Below are positions 24,425 through 32,380 of a stretch of 38,814 nucleotides of DNA, one piece after another. Position 1 is the stretch's first letter. Every line of letters begins with the position of its first letter. This DNA comes from a bacterium (GTDB taxonomy: Bacteria; Chloroflexota; Dormibacteria; Aeolococcales; Bog-877). The position numbers and the translations under genes were made by a program. The notes under the pieces are model-generated. The model made no database searches and was not told where the DNA came from. It saw nothing but the letters and a program-made list of their open reading frames with translations. The DNA is taken from assembly GCA_021809895.1 (NCBI GenBank), contig JAJZJU010000010.1, positions 1 to 38,814 of the forward strand, given 5' to 3'.

Positions 24425-25980
24425 TTAGGCGGCGGTTGCCGTAGGCAGGGGTTGTACGAGCTTCGGCCGAGCAGCTCTGTCGTAGCGCCTATTGAGGCGC
24501 TTGGCGATCCGTACCACCGAGCGGTGCCCCGAAGGACGGCGCCAGTGGACTTGCTGCTTGGAGGCGCCAGCCGCGTTCCTCGACGCCGGCGCCCCACCGA
24601 GGTCGTGGCGGGTGGAGAAGGCCGCGTTGGCCAACTCCGCGTCGAGGGTGTCGATGCCTTTGCGGGGCTCGACGTAGAGCCCGAGGAAGGCTGAGAAGAG
24701 GTCCCGGTCGGCCACCGCGCCGCACTCGCAGGAGTGGATGCGCTGGCTGAGCGGCTTCTTGGCCTTGCGCTCACAGACGCAGGTCTGGGAACGTGCCGTT
24801 GTCCTGGGGCGTACTCGTAAAGCCTGCCACCGGCGCTTGCAGCCTTGTAGCGGAGCTCGGCGATGAACGAACCAGGGGCGCGGTCCCGAACGGAACCCGG
24901 GAAGCGCTTCTGCCATGCGGTGTAGTTCAGCTTCTCAGCCCTAAGGTGGGGGCCGCGGCGGATGAGATCGTTGGCGATCTCGCCGTGCTCGGTGGCACGG
25001 CGGGCGGCGCGAACCCTGTGGACCTCGGCGACCTTCACCTGAGTGCGCTGGGCATTGCGGGAGCGCACCTTCCAATCGCAGCCATCTGACTTGTGGCGGT
25101 GCTGGGCGTCGAAGCAGCTCGGGCTGCCCTTCCGGTGCTGACGGTCCAGCTTCCGCTGGGCACGGCGCAGCGCCTTCGCGACCGAGGCGACGCCCGGTGC
25201 CAGTGGGAAGTGTTGGGCGGTCGTCTGGCTCACCACGTGGACTGTGCTCGGACCCATATCGATGCTGACCCGCTCGCTCCCCACCGGGTGACGGACCGGC
25301 GGCAGGCCGTCCAGGACGAGCTGGGCGCGGTAGGCCCAGCGGCCCCGCACCATGGCCCGAGTGATCCTGCAGGAGATGAGCTTGCCCGCGGCGACGAGGC
25401 CCGTGATCCGGTCCAGTTCTGCCTGCTGGGCCGAGTTCGCGGGCTTGGCGAACGGAACGAGGAGGCTGTTGCCCCACTGCAGTCCCACGAGTGCGCCATC
25501 CTTGGCCTTGACGCGCAAGGAGCCGTTGGCGTCCTTGCACTCAAGAGAGCGGATGCCCCTTCGGACATTCTTGAAGCGAGGCTTGCCCCCCTTTCCGAAA
25601 TGCCACCGCTCGGCCGCCCGAAAGGCTCGGCGAGCCAGCGTCTGGGCCTCCTGGGAGAGCACCTGATCCCTGACCCAGGACTGCCGCAACGCCGAGCCGA
25701 ACGACATCAGCGCGCGCTCGCTGAAACCCGCCTCCTCGTCGAGCTTATGGAAGACCTGACTGCGATCCTTGCCCTTGGGCAAGGCTTTGGCTTCCTCGAA
25801 GCGGGGGTCTGCCCGCAGTGCCCGGCTCCGCCGGAGGGCCTCGCCGAGGCAGGCGTTGTAGACCCGCAGCCCCGAGTGAAAGCGAGTGTCGATCACCGAG
25901 CGCATCCGCGGCGTAGGCCGCAACGGTACTTGGGCGACATGCCGCGGCGCTCCCCGCAGCTGCTTGCGAGCGCGGCTCAC
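24425..25980 (-). pseudogene. tnpB: tnpB, RuvC-type RNA-guided nuclease, frameshifted
   Basis: The frame from GTG 25980 codes RuvC-I SIDMGPSTVHVV (D241) and RuvC-II LRAEKLNYTAW (E349), then loses homology after YEYAPG near residue 392. The -1 frame resumes with SQTCVCERK, CECGAVADRDLFSAFLG, giving the C-x-C...C-x-C zinc knuckle and RuvC-III aspartate, and stops at 24425. The break is near 24801-24810, where adding one base makes the two parts read as one. GTGA overlaps the tnpA stop. TnpB normally cuts at sites matched by the guide RNA read from the IS right end. Total length about 515 residues, long for the family. One lost base, or a sequencing error, explains it. Confidence 0.8.
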
Positions 25981-26378
25981 CGGGTCTTTTGTTCCGCGAC
26001 GTACTGCTTCACGACCTCAGGGGTCGCACGGCCGACCGTAGCCACAAAGTAGCTGTTCGTCCACAGCGTGGGCAGGCGGGAGCGCAAGCTCGGGAACTCC
26101 TGGCGGAGCAATCTGCTCGTATGTCCCTTGACCGCTCTGACCAAACGGTGGATCCCGAACTGGGGGTCCACCTCGACCAGCAAGTGGACTTGGTCGGGCA
26201 TGGTCTCCATCTCAATCAGCCACGCCCCCTTGTAGGCGACCACTTCTCGGATCAGTTCCTTCAGCCGTTGCTCGATATCCCCAGTGAGCACCTTGCGCCT
26301 GTATTTCGGACACCACACCACGTGGTAGGCGCAGCGGAACGTGACATTGGCATTCGATCGCACGGTTGCGCCAGCCAT
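25977..26378 (-). CDS. tnpA: tnpA, IS200-family Y1 transposase with altered HUH motif
   Basis: 133 residues from ATG 26378. RCAYHVVWCPKYRRKVLTG, LPTLWTNSYFVATVG and KQYVAEQ (nucleophile Y126) match the single-strand transposases. The metal-binding HUH is MPDQVHLLVEV: Q63-V-H65 instead of H-x-H (codon CAA). The frame is open to ATG 26405, but TATAAT sits 7 nt before ATG 26378, so I used the shorter start. The partner tnpB follows with a GTGA overlap. The first His normally holds the Mg2+ needed for strand cleavage, so activity is doubtful. Confidence 0.85.
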   Translation of the reverse strand: MAGATVRSNANVTFRCAYHVVWCPKYRRKVLTGDIEQRLKELIREVVAYKGAWLIEMETMPDQVHLLVEVDPQFGIHRLVRAVKGHTSRLLRQEFPSLRSRLPTLWTNSYFVATVGRATPEVVKQYVAEQKTR

Positions 26379-26385
26379 CCCCAAC

Positions 26386-26414
26386 ATTATACGCCCCAAG
26401 CGCATCTATGCCAC
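26386..26414 (-). promoter_or_regulatory. Promoter of tnpA
   Basis: GTGGCA (26409-26414) and a consensus TATAAT (26386-26391), 17 nt apart, reading leftward. The start point would be about 26379, next to ATG 26378, so the mRNA would be leaderless. Confidence 0.6.
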
Positions 26415-26451
26415 ACGGCTGTTCCCCACGTCTCGCTGCTACGCTCGCTCA

Positions 26452-26472
26452 CCCCATGTCTAAAGCCAGGGG
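26452..26472 (-). repeat. Left-end hairpin of the IS
   Basis: CCCC-A-TGTC-TAAA-GCCA-GGGG on the plus strand: an 8-bp stem with one mismatch, 4-nt loop and the same single bulged base after the CCCC as the right-end hairpin. It lies upstream of tnpA. The shared bulge geometry is what makes both a TnpA target. Confidence 0.6.
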
Positions 26473-26674
26473 CTTGCGCTCGCGTCTTGGTCAGATCCTG
26501 ATCGCGCTGTGGCCGCGGTGACTCCGCCCCTCCCTGCCTCCCGACTTTGTGCTACTTGCCGATATCGGCCAGCGCTGGGCCGACAGATGCCGTTCGGGCC
26601 TCCATGCGGAGCGTTCAGCGGTCCATGAGCGGATTGTGCGCGAGGGCAACGGGACGGCCGACATGCGGCTCCGG

Positions 26675-27811
26675 TCAGCTCTCCGGAAGGCCCTCGGGAA
26701 GCTCCTTGCCAGCGGCTATCAGGTCGGCATCCTCGGCGGCGATGCGATCGAGTTGCTGGACCAGGGTGTCGACCAGGTCGGCCTCCGGCATGGTGGAGAT
26801 CACCCGGCCCTTGCGATACAGGATCCCCTTCTGGCGGCCACCGGCGATCCCGATGTCGGCGTGCATGCCCTCACCCGGCCCGTTGACGACACAACCCATC
26901 ACAGACACCGTGATCGGCCGCTTCACCCGCTGGAGGGCTTTCTCCACTCGGGCGACCATCGGCATCATGTCGATCTCCAGACGCCCGCAGGTAGGGCACG
27001 CCACCAGATTGGGGCCGGTGGGCTTCTCCTGGAGGTTCGCCAGGATCTGACGCGCCACCCGCACCTCCTCCTCTGGCTGGTCCACCAAGGAGACCCGGAT
27101 CGTGTCGCCGATGCCCTCGGCCAAAAGGATCCCGATGCCCATCGCGCTCTTGAGGGATCCGGTGGAGGTGGGTCCCGCCTCGGTCAGCCCGAGATGCAGG
27201 GGGTAGCGGTTCGGCAGAGTCGCGAAGAGCCGGTTGGCGGCGATGTTGGTGAGCACGTCGCTGGCCTTCAGGCTCACCTTGATGTCCTGGAACCCCAGCT
27301 CCTCGAGAATCTTTATGTGCCCCATGGCGGCGTCGACCATCCTCTGGGCCACATCGTCGGGTCCACCCTCGCCACGGCCCCGCGCCAGCGCCTTGCGATC
27401 GGGCAGGCTGCCGGCGTTGACTCCGATCCGGATCGGCACGCCCAGCTCCTGGCAGCGCCGGGCGATCTCGGCGACCTTCTCCGGCTGCCGGATGTTGCCG
27501 GGGTTGAGCCTCAGGCACTGGATCCCGGCATCCAGCGCCATCAACGCCAGGGGCGCGTCGTAGTGGATGTCGGCCACGATGGGCAGCTGGCTTTCCTTGA
27601 CGATCTCTTTGAGGGCGAGTCCGGCCTCCTCGGTGTCGCAGGTGACCCGAATGATGTCGGCACCGGCTTCGGCGGCTCGGCCGATCTGAGCGAGCGTCCC
27701 CTGAACGTCCTCGGTCGGGGTCTTGGTCATGGTCTGGACCGAGATCGGGGCTGCGCCTCCGATCACGACCGACCCCACCTTGATCGGCCTGGTCTTCCTG
27801 CGCTGGATCAT
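26675..27811 (-). CDS. ispG: 4-hydroxy-3-methylbut-2-enyl diphosphate synthase
   Basis: 378 residues. The open frame runs on upstream for another 480 codons, but that is an out-of-phase shadow of rseP; the real start is ATG 27811, where the ATGA overlaps the rseP stop and the family N-terminus RRKTRPIKVGSVVIGG begins. IspG converts MEcPP to HMBPP in the MEP isoprenoid pathway with a [4Fe-4S] cluster. Cluster cysteines appear as CPTCGR and CVVNGPGE. GINAGSLP-like (RIGVNAGSLPD), SLKASD and IMLAEGIG-type (GILLAEGIGD) blocks are typical. It follows dxr and rseP, so two MEP genes share one operon. The downstream IS is 200 nt away. Confidence 0.93.
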   Translation of the reverse strand: MIQRRKTRPIKVGSVVIGGAAPISVQTMTKTPTEDVQGTLAQIGRAAEAGADIIRVTCDTEEAGLALKEIVKESQLPIVADIHYDAPLALMALDAGIQCLRLNPGNIRQPEKVAEIARRCQELGVPIRIGVNAGSLPDRKALARGRGEGGPDDVAQRMVDAAMGHIKILEELGFQDIKVSLKASDVLTNIAANRLFATLPNRYPLHLGLTEAGPTSTGSLKSAMGIGILLAEGIGDTIRVSLVDQPEEEVRVARQILANLQEKPTGPNLVACPTCGRLEIDMMPMVARVEKALQRVKRPITVSVMGCVVNGPGEGMHADIGIAGGRQKGILYRKGRVISTMPEADLVDTLVQQLDRIAAEDADLIAAGKELPEGLPES

Positions 27812-29058
27812 CTGATCAGGTGGGTTAGGTCGCCGTAGGTCACATATATGAAGAGCATCACTATCAAGGCTAACCCAACCGCGTGGACCGTTGCTTCCAG
27901 CTGCGGGCTGACCCGGCGGCGCCGGATCCATTCGAGAATGATGAAGAAGAGGTGTCCTCCATCCAGGAACGGGATCGGCAGCAGGTTGATGAGGCCGAGG
28001 TTGAGGCTGATCAGCGCGAACAGGGTGAGGTAGATCGCCCCCGAGATCTGAGTGGCGATCGAGGTCTCCTGGGCGATCCCGATCGGACCTGTGAGCCTGA
28101 GATTGGGATTGTGGTGAGGGCTTATCAGCGTCCACAGGTTGACGAAGGTCGCCCCTATCTGCAGAGGCACCGCCGTGAAGCCGGTGGCTATCGCCTGGTA
28201 CCAGGGCTGTGGCGGCCCGCTGAGACTGGCCAGCAGAGGGTTGCCGCTGGGCCCGTAGTACCCCACCAGCCACTCCACCGCCAGCTTTGACCGGGGAACG
28301 TCGGCTACCGCCCGCCCTCTCCCCTTCAGGTAGGTCACCCGCAGAGGCCCGGTGCCGGGGATGTCGCCGGCCAGATGGCCGGGGGTGGCCCGGGGCAGCG
28401 GCCCACCGTTGATCGCCACAATTCTGGCCTCGAAGGGAATCTTGGGGGTCCTTCCGACCCCGATCCAGTGCAGCTGGGGTTGGACCGTGTAGGAATGGGG
28501 GGCTCCGCCGGCCCAGGGAGTCAGCCTCACCAGCAGCGGGCGACCGCGATCGCCCTGGATCATGTTCCTGATGGTCGTCAGCGAGGTTGTGCGATGGTCG
28601 CCAACCGCAGTGATCCGGTACCCGTTGGGAACACCCGCCTGAGCCAGAGCGCCACCCGGCTGGGTGGCTGGGGCTGGGCCTCCGAAAGCGGCCAGGCCGG
28701 AGAGGATCGCCCCCGCCAGAAGCAGGTTCATGAGCCCACCGGCTGCAATCACGGCCGCTCGCCGGCCGGCGCTGGCCCGGATGAAGGCGCGGGGCCCACC
28801 GCTCTTCTCGGGCGCCTCCAGGCCGGTCATGCCGGCCATCCGCACGTATCCTCCAAGGGGCAGCAGCCGGAGCGAATAGCGGGTCTCCCCCCTGCTGTGG
28901 CTCAGCAGTCTGGGGCCAAACCCGATCGAGAACTCGTCCACCTGGATGCCGGCTCGTTTGGCGACCACGAAGTGTCCGAACTCGTGGATCGAGATCACCA
29001 CCAACAGCATCAATACGATGCCCCCGATGCTCTGCCAGGTGAGCACGAAGCCGGTCAA
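27808..29058 (-). CDS. rseP: RseP-type site-2 intramembrane zinc metalloprotease
   Basis: 416 residues. VVISIHEFGHFVVAKRAG holds the H-E-x-x-H motif (HEFGH 25-29) in the first membrane span. A PDZ region (around 135-205) follows, then the family's last motif NLGLINLLPIPFLDGGH with the third metal ligand aspartate near residue 368, and a final span. S2P proteases cut transmembrane anchors of anti-sigma factors or remnant signal peptides. ATG 29058 overlaps the dxr stop (ATGA) and its own stop overlaps the ispG start. The dxr-rseP-ispG order is conserved in many bacteria. Confidence 0.92.
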   Translation of the reverse strand: MTGFVLTWQSIGGIVLMLLVVISIHEFGHFVVAKRAGIQVDEFSIGFGPRLLSHSRGETRYSLRLLPLGGYVRMAGMTGLEAPEKSGGPRAFIRASAGRRAAVIAAGGLMNLLLAGAILSGLAAFGGPAPATQPGGALAQAGVPNGYRITAVGDHRTTSLTTIRNMIQGDRGRPLLVRLTPWAGGAPHSYTVQPQLHWIGVGRTPKIPFEARIVAINGGPLPRATPGHLAGDIPGTGPLRVTYLKGRGRAVADVPRSKLAVEWLVGYYGPSGNPLLASLSGPPQPWYQAIATGFTAVPLQIGATFVNLWTLISPHHNPNLRLTGPIGIAQETSIATQISGAIYLTLFALISLNLGLINLLPIPFLDGGHLFFIILEWIRRRRVSPQLEATVHAVGLALIVMLFIYVTYGDLTHLIR

Positions 29059-30218
29059 GGGAGCGGCCCCGCTGGGGAGAGGGCGGCCTCTTCGACCAGG
29101 TCGTACGCCTGGCGGCGCCCGGCGGCGTCAGCCGCCAGGATTTCGGCAAGGGAGCGCACCGGGCCACCGGGGAACGAGTCGCTGACCTCAGCCACCACCT
29201 CAGCGATGCCCCCAAACGGAATCCTTCCCTCCAGGAAGGCGCCGACCGCCACCTCATTGGCGGCGTTCATGGCGGCGGGCACGCCCCCTCCGCGAATCGC
29301 CGCCCGCCGGGCCACATCCAGGGCGGGGTAGCGCCGGGGATCCAGGGGTTCGAAGTCCAGCCTGGCACCCTGGGTGAGCTCGAGAGGTGGCACCACGCCA
29401 GGCAGCCGCCTGCCACCGCTCAGGGCAAGAGCGATGGGCGCTCGCATGTCGGGAATCCCCAGCTGGGCGATCAAGGTGCCATCACAGAACTCGACCAGGG
29501 AGTGGACCGCGCTCTGGGGATGGATCACGACGTCGATCCGGTCGTAGGGAAGGCCGAACAAGAAGTGCGCCTCGATCACCTCAAGTCCCTTGTTCATCAT
29601 GGTGGCGCTGTCGATCGTCACCTTGGGCCCCATCCGCCAATTGGGGTGTGCCAGCGCTCGGTCTCTGCTGGCGCCCGGGATCTCCTCCAGCGGGGCGGCG
29701 CGGAAGGGGCCGCCGCTGGCGGTGAGGATGAGGCGCGCCACCGTCTCCAGCTCCTCGCCCCGCAAGCACTGCCAGATCGCGCTGTGCTCACTGTCGACGG
29801 GCATGATGGTGGTGTGGTGGGCGGCGGCGGTGGCCGTCACCAGCTCGCCTGCCATCACCAACACCTCCTTGGTCGCGACGGCGAGGACCGCACCCGTCTC
29901 ACAGGCTGCCAGAGTGGGCAGCAACGCTCCCGCACCTCCTCCCCCCACCAGGATCACGTCGGCGTCCTGGGTGGCAGCCAGCTCACAGGCGGCATCTGGG
30001 CCGGTGGCCATGCCGTAGGGGACCTGGTCAGACGGGTTCACCACCACCGCCCTGGCCCCAGGGAACGGTTTGAGGGCATCGGCCAGCGCCCCTGCCCTGC
30101 TGCCGGCGACCGCTCCCACCAGCTCGAGCTCGTGCGGGAAGCGAGCGATGACATCCAACGCCTGCCGACCGATGGAGCCGGTGGCTCCGATCACCACCAC
30201 TCTGTTGACCGGCATCAT
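29055..30218 (-). CDS. dxr: 1-deoxy-D-xylulose 5-phosphate reductoisomerase
   Basis: 387 residues. NADPH fold VVVIGATGSIGRQAL at 8-22, KEVLVMAGELV, metal site VDSEHSAIWQ (D and E ligands near 153-155) and MMNKGLEVIEAHFLF (E near 224), WRMGPKVTID and HPQSAVHS. This is the second step of the MEP pathway, DXP to MEP. ATG 30218 and 30215 are adjacent; GGAGG lies 5 nt before the first. The 63-nt gap after cdsA holds a 14-bp palindrome. It is the only junction of this operon from cdsA onward that is not overlapping. Confidence 0.95.
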   Translation of the reverse strand: MMPVNRVVVIGATGSIGRQALDVIARFPHELELVGAVAGSRAGALADALKPFPGARAVVVNPSDQVPYGMATGPDAACELAATQDADVILVGGGGAGALLPTLAACETGAVLAVATKEVLVMAGELVTATAAAHHTTIMPVDSEHSAIWQCLRGEELETVARLILTASGGPFRAAPLEEIPGASRDRALAHPNWRMGPKVTIDSATMMNKGLEVIEAHFLFGLPYDRIDVVIHPQSAVHSLVEFCDGTLIAQLGIPDMRAPIALALSGGRRLPGVVPPLELTQGARLDFEPLDPRRYPALDVARRAAIRGGGVPAAMNAANEVAVGAFLEGRIPFGGIAEVVAEVSDSFPGGPVRSLAEILAADAAGRRQAYDLVEEAALSPAGPLP

Positions 30219-30248
30219 CCATGCCTCCGTTGCGGATGCCGTCGCGGC

Positions 30249-30262
30249 GGCTCCATGGAGCC
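30249..30262. repeat. 14-bp perfect palindrome before dxr
   Basis: GGCTCCATGGAGCC reads the same on both strands and has no loop. It sits in the 63-nt gap between cdsA and dxr. It could be an operator half-site pair or chance. Confidence 0.35.
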
Positions 30263-30281
30263 CTCCAGCGCGGCGAGAATC

Positions 30282-31094
30282 TCAGAACGCGTGTGCGACC
30301 CCCAGCAGCGAGTATACGACCGCCGCCACAAAAAGCAGACTGTCGACTCTGTCCAGCACTCCGCCGTGTCCCGGGATGAGCCGACCGGAGTCCTTGGCGC
30401 CTACCTCCCTCTTTAGCTGCGATTCGGCGAGGTCGCCTACTACGGCGGCAGCGGCGGCCGCCGCCGCGATGGCCAGGGCGACGGGCAGGTGTAGTGAGGG
30501 AAGCACCAAAGGCAGGAGCGCCCCCACGACCAGGGTCGGGACCAGCCATCCGGCGATCGCTCCCTCCCAGGTCTTCTTGGGGCTGATTCGGGGAGCAAAG
30601 GGATGCTTGCCGATCCAGGACCCGAACAGGTAGGCGGAGCTGTCCCCGAGGACCGAGACCCCGACCGCCAGCAGGACCAGGGCCATGCCGCGCCCATGGG
30701 GCCCTCCTGCCTGGTACAGGAGCAGGATGCAACCGGGCAGATAGCCGAGCCACATCGCCCCAGCCATCCCCAGCGCCCAGCTGGCGGTGGGACGGGTTCC
30801 TGGGCGCTGAAAGAGGACCAGCGTCAGCCCCAGCAGCACTCCCGCGAAGAGGCCCACTGACGCCGCGGGAACGGCGGGATACGCGTAGCGCATCAACCAG
30901 AAACCTGTCAACGGAATGAGCACCAGGAGCGACGGGCCGACAGGCTGCCCCCGCCAAAGGTTGCGGAACTCGAAGAGACCGATCCCCATGATCCCGACCA
31001 CCAGCACCGCCAGACCGATCGTCCCAAGGTAGAGGGCCAGGAGCAGGACGCCAAGGAGCGCCACGCCACTCGCGGTGCGGACTATGAGCCTCAT
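30282..31094 (-). CDS. cdsA: Phosphatidate cytidylyltransferase (CDP-diacylglycerol synthase)
   Basis: 270 residues with about eight hydrophobic spans. The family signature is complete near the C-terminus: SQLKREVGAKDSGRLIPGHG, GVLDRVDSLLF. KKTWEGAIAG is the second conserved block. It makes CDP-diacylglycerol from phosphatidic acid and CTP in the membrane for phospholipid synthesis. ATG 31094 overlaps the uppS stop (ATGA), so it is translated with it. The alanine-rich span LAIAAAAAAAAVVGD precedes the signature. Confidence 0.94.
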   Translation of the reverse strand: MRLIVRTASGVALLGVLLLALYLGTIGLAVLVVGIMGIGLFEFRNLWRGQPVGPSLLVLIPLTGFWLMRYAYPAVPAASVGLFAGVLLGLTLVLFQRPGTRPTASWALGMAGAMWLGYLPGCILLLYQAGGPHGRGMALVLLAVGVSVLGDSSAYLFGSWIGKHPFAPRISPKKTWEGAIAGWLVPTLVVGALLPLVLPSLHLPVALAIAAAAAAAAVVGDLAESQLKREVGAKDSGRLIPGHGGVLDRVDSLLFVAAVVYSLLGVAHAF

Positions 31095-31801
31095 CGGCCC
31101 TCGACGATCCCCCCAAACCGCCGGACCCGCGCCGCATATTCCGCCAGCGCCGCGCGCAGGTCGGCGGCTCCGAAGTCGGGCCAGAGGGTCTGGGTCACGT
31201 ACAGCTCGGCATACGCCGCCTGCCAGATGAGGAAGTTGCTGGTGCGCATCTCCCCCGCGGTCCTGATGATGAGGTCTGGATCGGGCAGTCCGGCGGTGTA
31301 GAGGGCGCCCTCCAAGGTCGGCTCGTCGAGTGCCGCCAGGTCCACTCCCGAACCGGCCAGCGACCGCACCGCATCCACGATCTCGGCCCGGCCGCCGTAG
31401 TTGATCGCCACTGTGAGCTGGCCCTTGAGGTTGCCCGCCGTGCGAGCCTCGGCGTCCGCCACCAGCCGCCGCAGACGTGCCGACAGCTGCGCACGGCGGC
31501 CAATCACTCGGATCCTGACGCCGTTCTGGTGCAGCTCGTCGACCTCCTCCTGGAGAGTCTCCTCGAAGAGCCTCATCAGGGTGGCCACCTCATAGCGCGG
31601 CCGCGACCAATTCTCAGTGGAGAAGGCGTAGAGCGTGAGGCAGTGCACCCCGGCCTCGTCGGCCGCGCTCATGGCTTGACGGATCGCCCTGATACCAGCT
31701 CTGTGTCCAGCGCTCCGGCGCAGCCCTCGCTGCCTGGCCCAGCGGCCATTGCCGTCCATGATGATGCCGATGTGGACGGGCAGAGAACCGGTTTCAGCCA
31801 C
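31091..31801 (-). CDS. uppS: Isoprenyl (undecaprenyl) diphosphate synthase, cis type
   Basis: 236 residues. Conserved regions IGIIMDGNGRWARQRG (D16, N18, R20), GVHCLTLYAFSTENW, AINYGGRAEIVDA and RTAGEMRTSNFLIWQAAYAE are all present. It adds isopentenyl units with cis geometry to farnesyl diphosphate to make the undecaprenyl carrier for cell-wall and glycan assembly, which the PMT and GT-C proteins of this window would use. It starts 21 nt after frr; its stop overlaps the cdsA start. Chain length is inferred from the family, not the sequence. Confidence 0.94.
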   Translation of the reverse strand: MAETGSLPVHIGIIMDGNGRWARQRGLRRSAGHRAGIRAIRQAMSAADEAGVHCLTLYAFSTENWSRPRYEVATLMRLFEETLQEEVDELHQNGVRIRVIGRRAQLSARLRRLVADAEARTAGNLKGQLTVAINYGGRAEIVDAVRSLAGSGVDLAALDEPTLEGALYTAGLPDPDLIIRTAGEMRTSNFLIWQAAYAELYVTQTLWPDFGAADLRAALAEYAARVRRFGGIVEGR

Positions 31802-31822
31802 CTGCTTGACCTCGGCTGCCGC

Positions 31823-32380
31823 TCACAACTCCAGCAGCTCTGCTTCCTTGCGGCGGGCCACCTCATCGATCTGCTCGACGAAACGGTCGGTCACCTTCTG
31901 CAGTTGGGCGTGGGCGCGCTGAGCCTGGTCCTCGGACAGCTCGCTCTCGTGCTCCAGGTGCCGGAGCCGCTCCATGTCGTCGCGGCGGATGTTGCGGACC
32001 GCCACCCGCGCCTCCTCGGCCCGCTGCTTGACCGTCTTCACGAAGTCGCGCCGGCGCTCCTCCGTGAGCGGCGGCACCGGCACCCTGATGACCTGACCAT
32101 CGTTGCTGGGATTCAGGCCCAGATCGCTGCGCCGGAGGGCACGCTCGATGGCCTGGATGACGTTGCGATCCCAGGGCTGCACCAGGATCAGATGCGCCTC
32201 CGGGGCGGAGAGACTCGCGACCTGGTTGATGGGCACGTGGGTGTCGTAGGCCTCGACTTGGACGTGCTCCAGCAACGAGGGGTTCGCACGACCCGTCCTG
32301 ATGGTGGAGAGCTCCCGATGAAGCGCCTCGATGCTCTTGGCCATGCGATCCTCGGCGCCTCTGAGGATGTCGTCGCTCAT
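31823..32380 (-). CDS. frr: Ribosome recycling factor
   Basis: 185 residues, the normal length. It splits post-termination ribosomes with EF-G. STIRTGRANPSLLEHVQVEAY and NQVASLSAPEAHLILVQPWD are typical of domain boundaries, and LTEERRRDFVKTVKQRAEEA RVAVRNIRRD (split here for length) is the helix region. The open frame extends past 32380 but the family start is ATG 32380, overlapping the pyrH stop (ATGA). Confidence 0.95.
   Translation of the reverse strand: MSDDILRGAEDRMAKSIEALHRELSTIRTGRANPSLLEHVQVEAYDTHVPINQVASLSAPEAHLILVQPWDRNVIQAIERALRRSDLGLNPSNDGQVIRVPVPPLTEERRRDFVKTVKQRAEEARVAVRNIRRDDMERLRHLEHESELSEDQAQRAHAQLQKVTDRFVEQIDEVARRKEAELLEL

Larger units (their letters stand above)
24363..26472 (-). 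mobile_element. IS200/IS605-type insertion sequence, degenerate
   Basis: About 2.1 kb with tnpA and tnpB read on the reverse strand, and a bulged GC-rich hairpin near each end (24363-24383 and 26452-26472). These ends are subterminal; the exact borders and the target tetra- or pentanucleotide cannot be read without an empty site. Elements of this type move as single strands by peel-and-paste and carry no terminal inverted repeats. It lies between the 3' end of the PuuD-type gene and ispG. tnpB is frameshifted and tnpA has an altered HUH motif, so it is probably immobile. Confidence 0.85.

Noticed and set aside
26549-27838. 429-codon plus-strand frame
   Set aside because: Antisense shadow of ispG; no start signal.
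27812-29257. In-frame extension of ispG to about 860 residues
   Set aside because: The extra 480 codons lie opposite-phase over rseP and dxr; real rseP codes there, and IspG starts at 27811.
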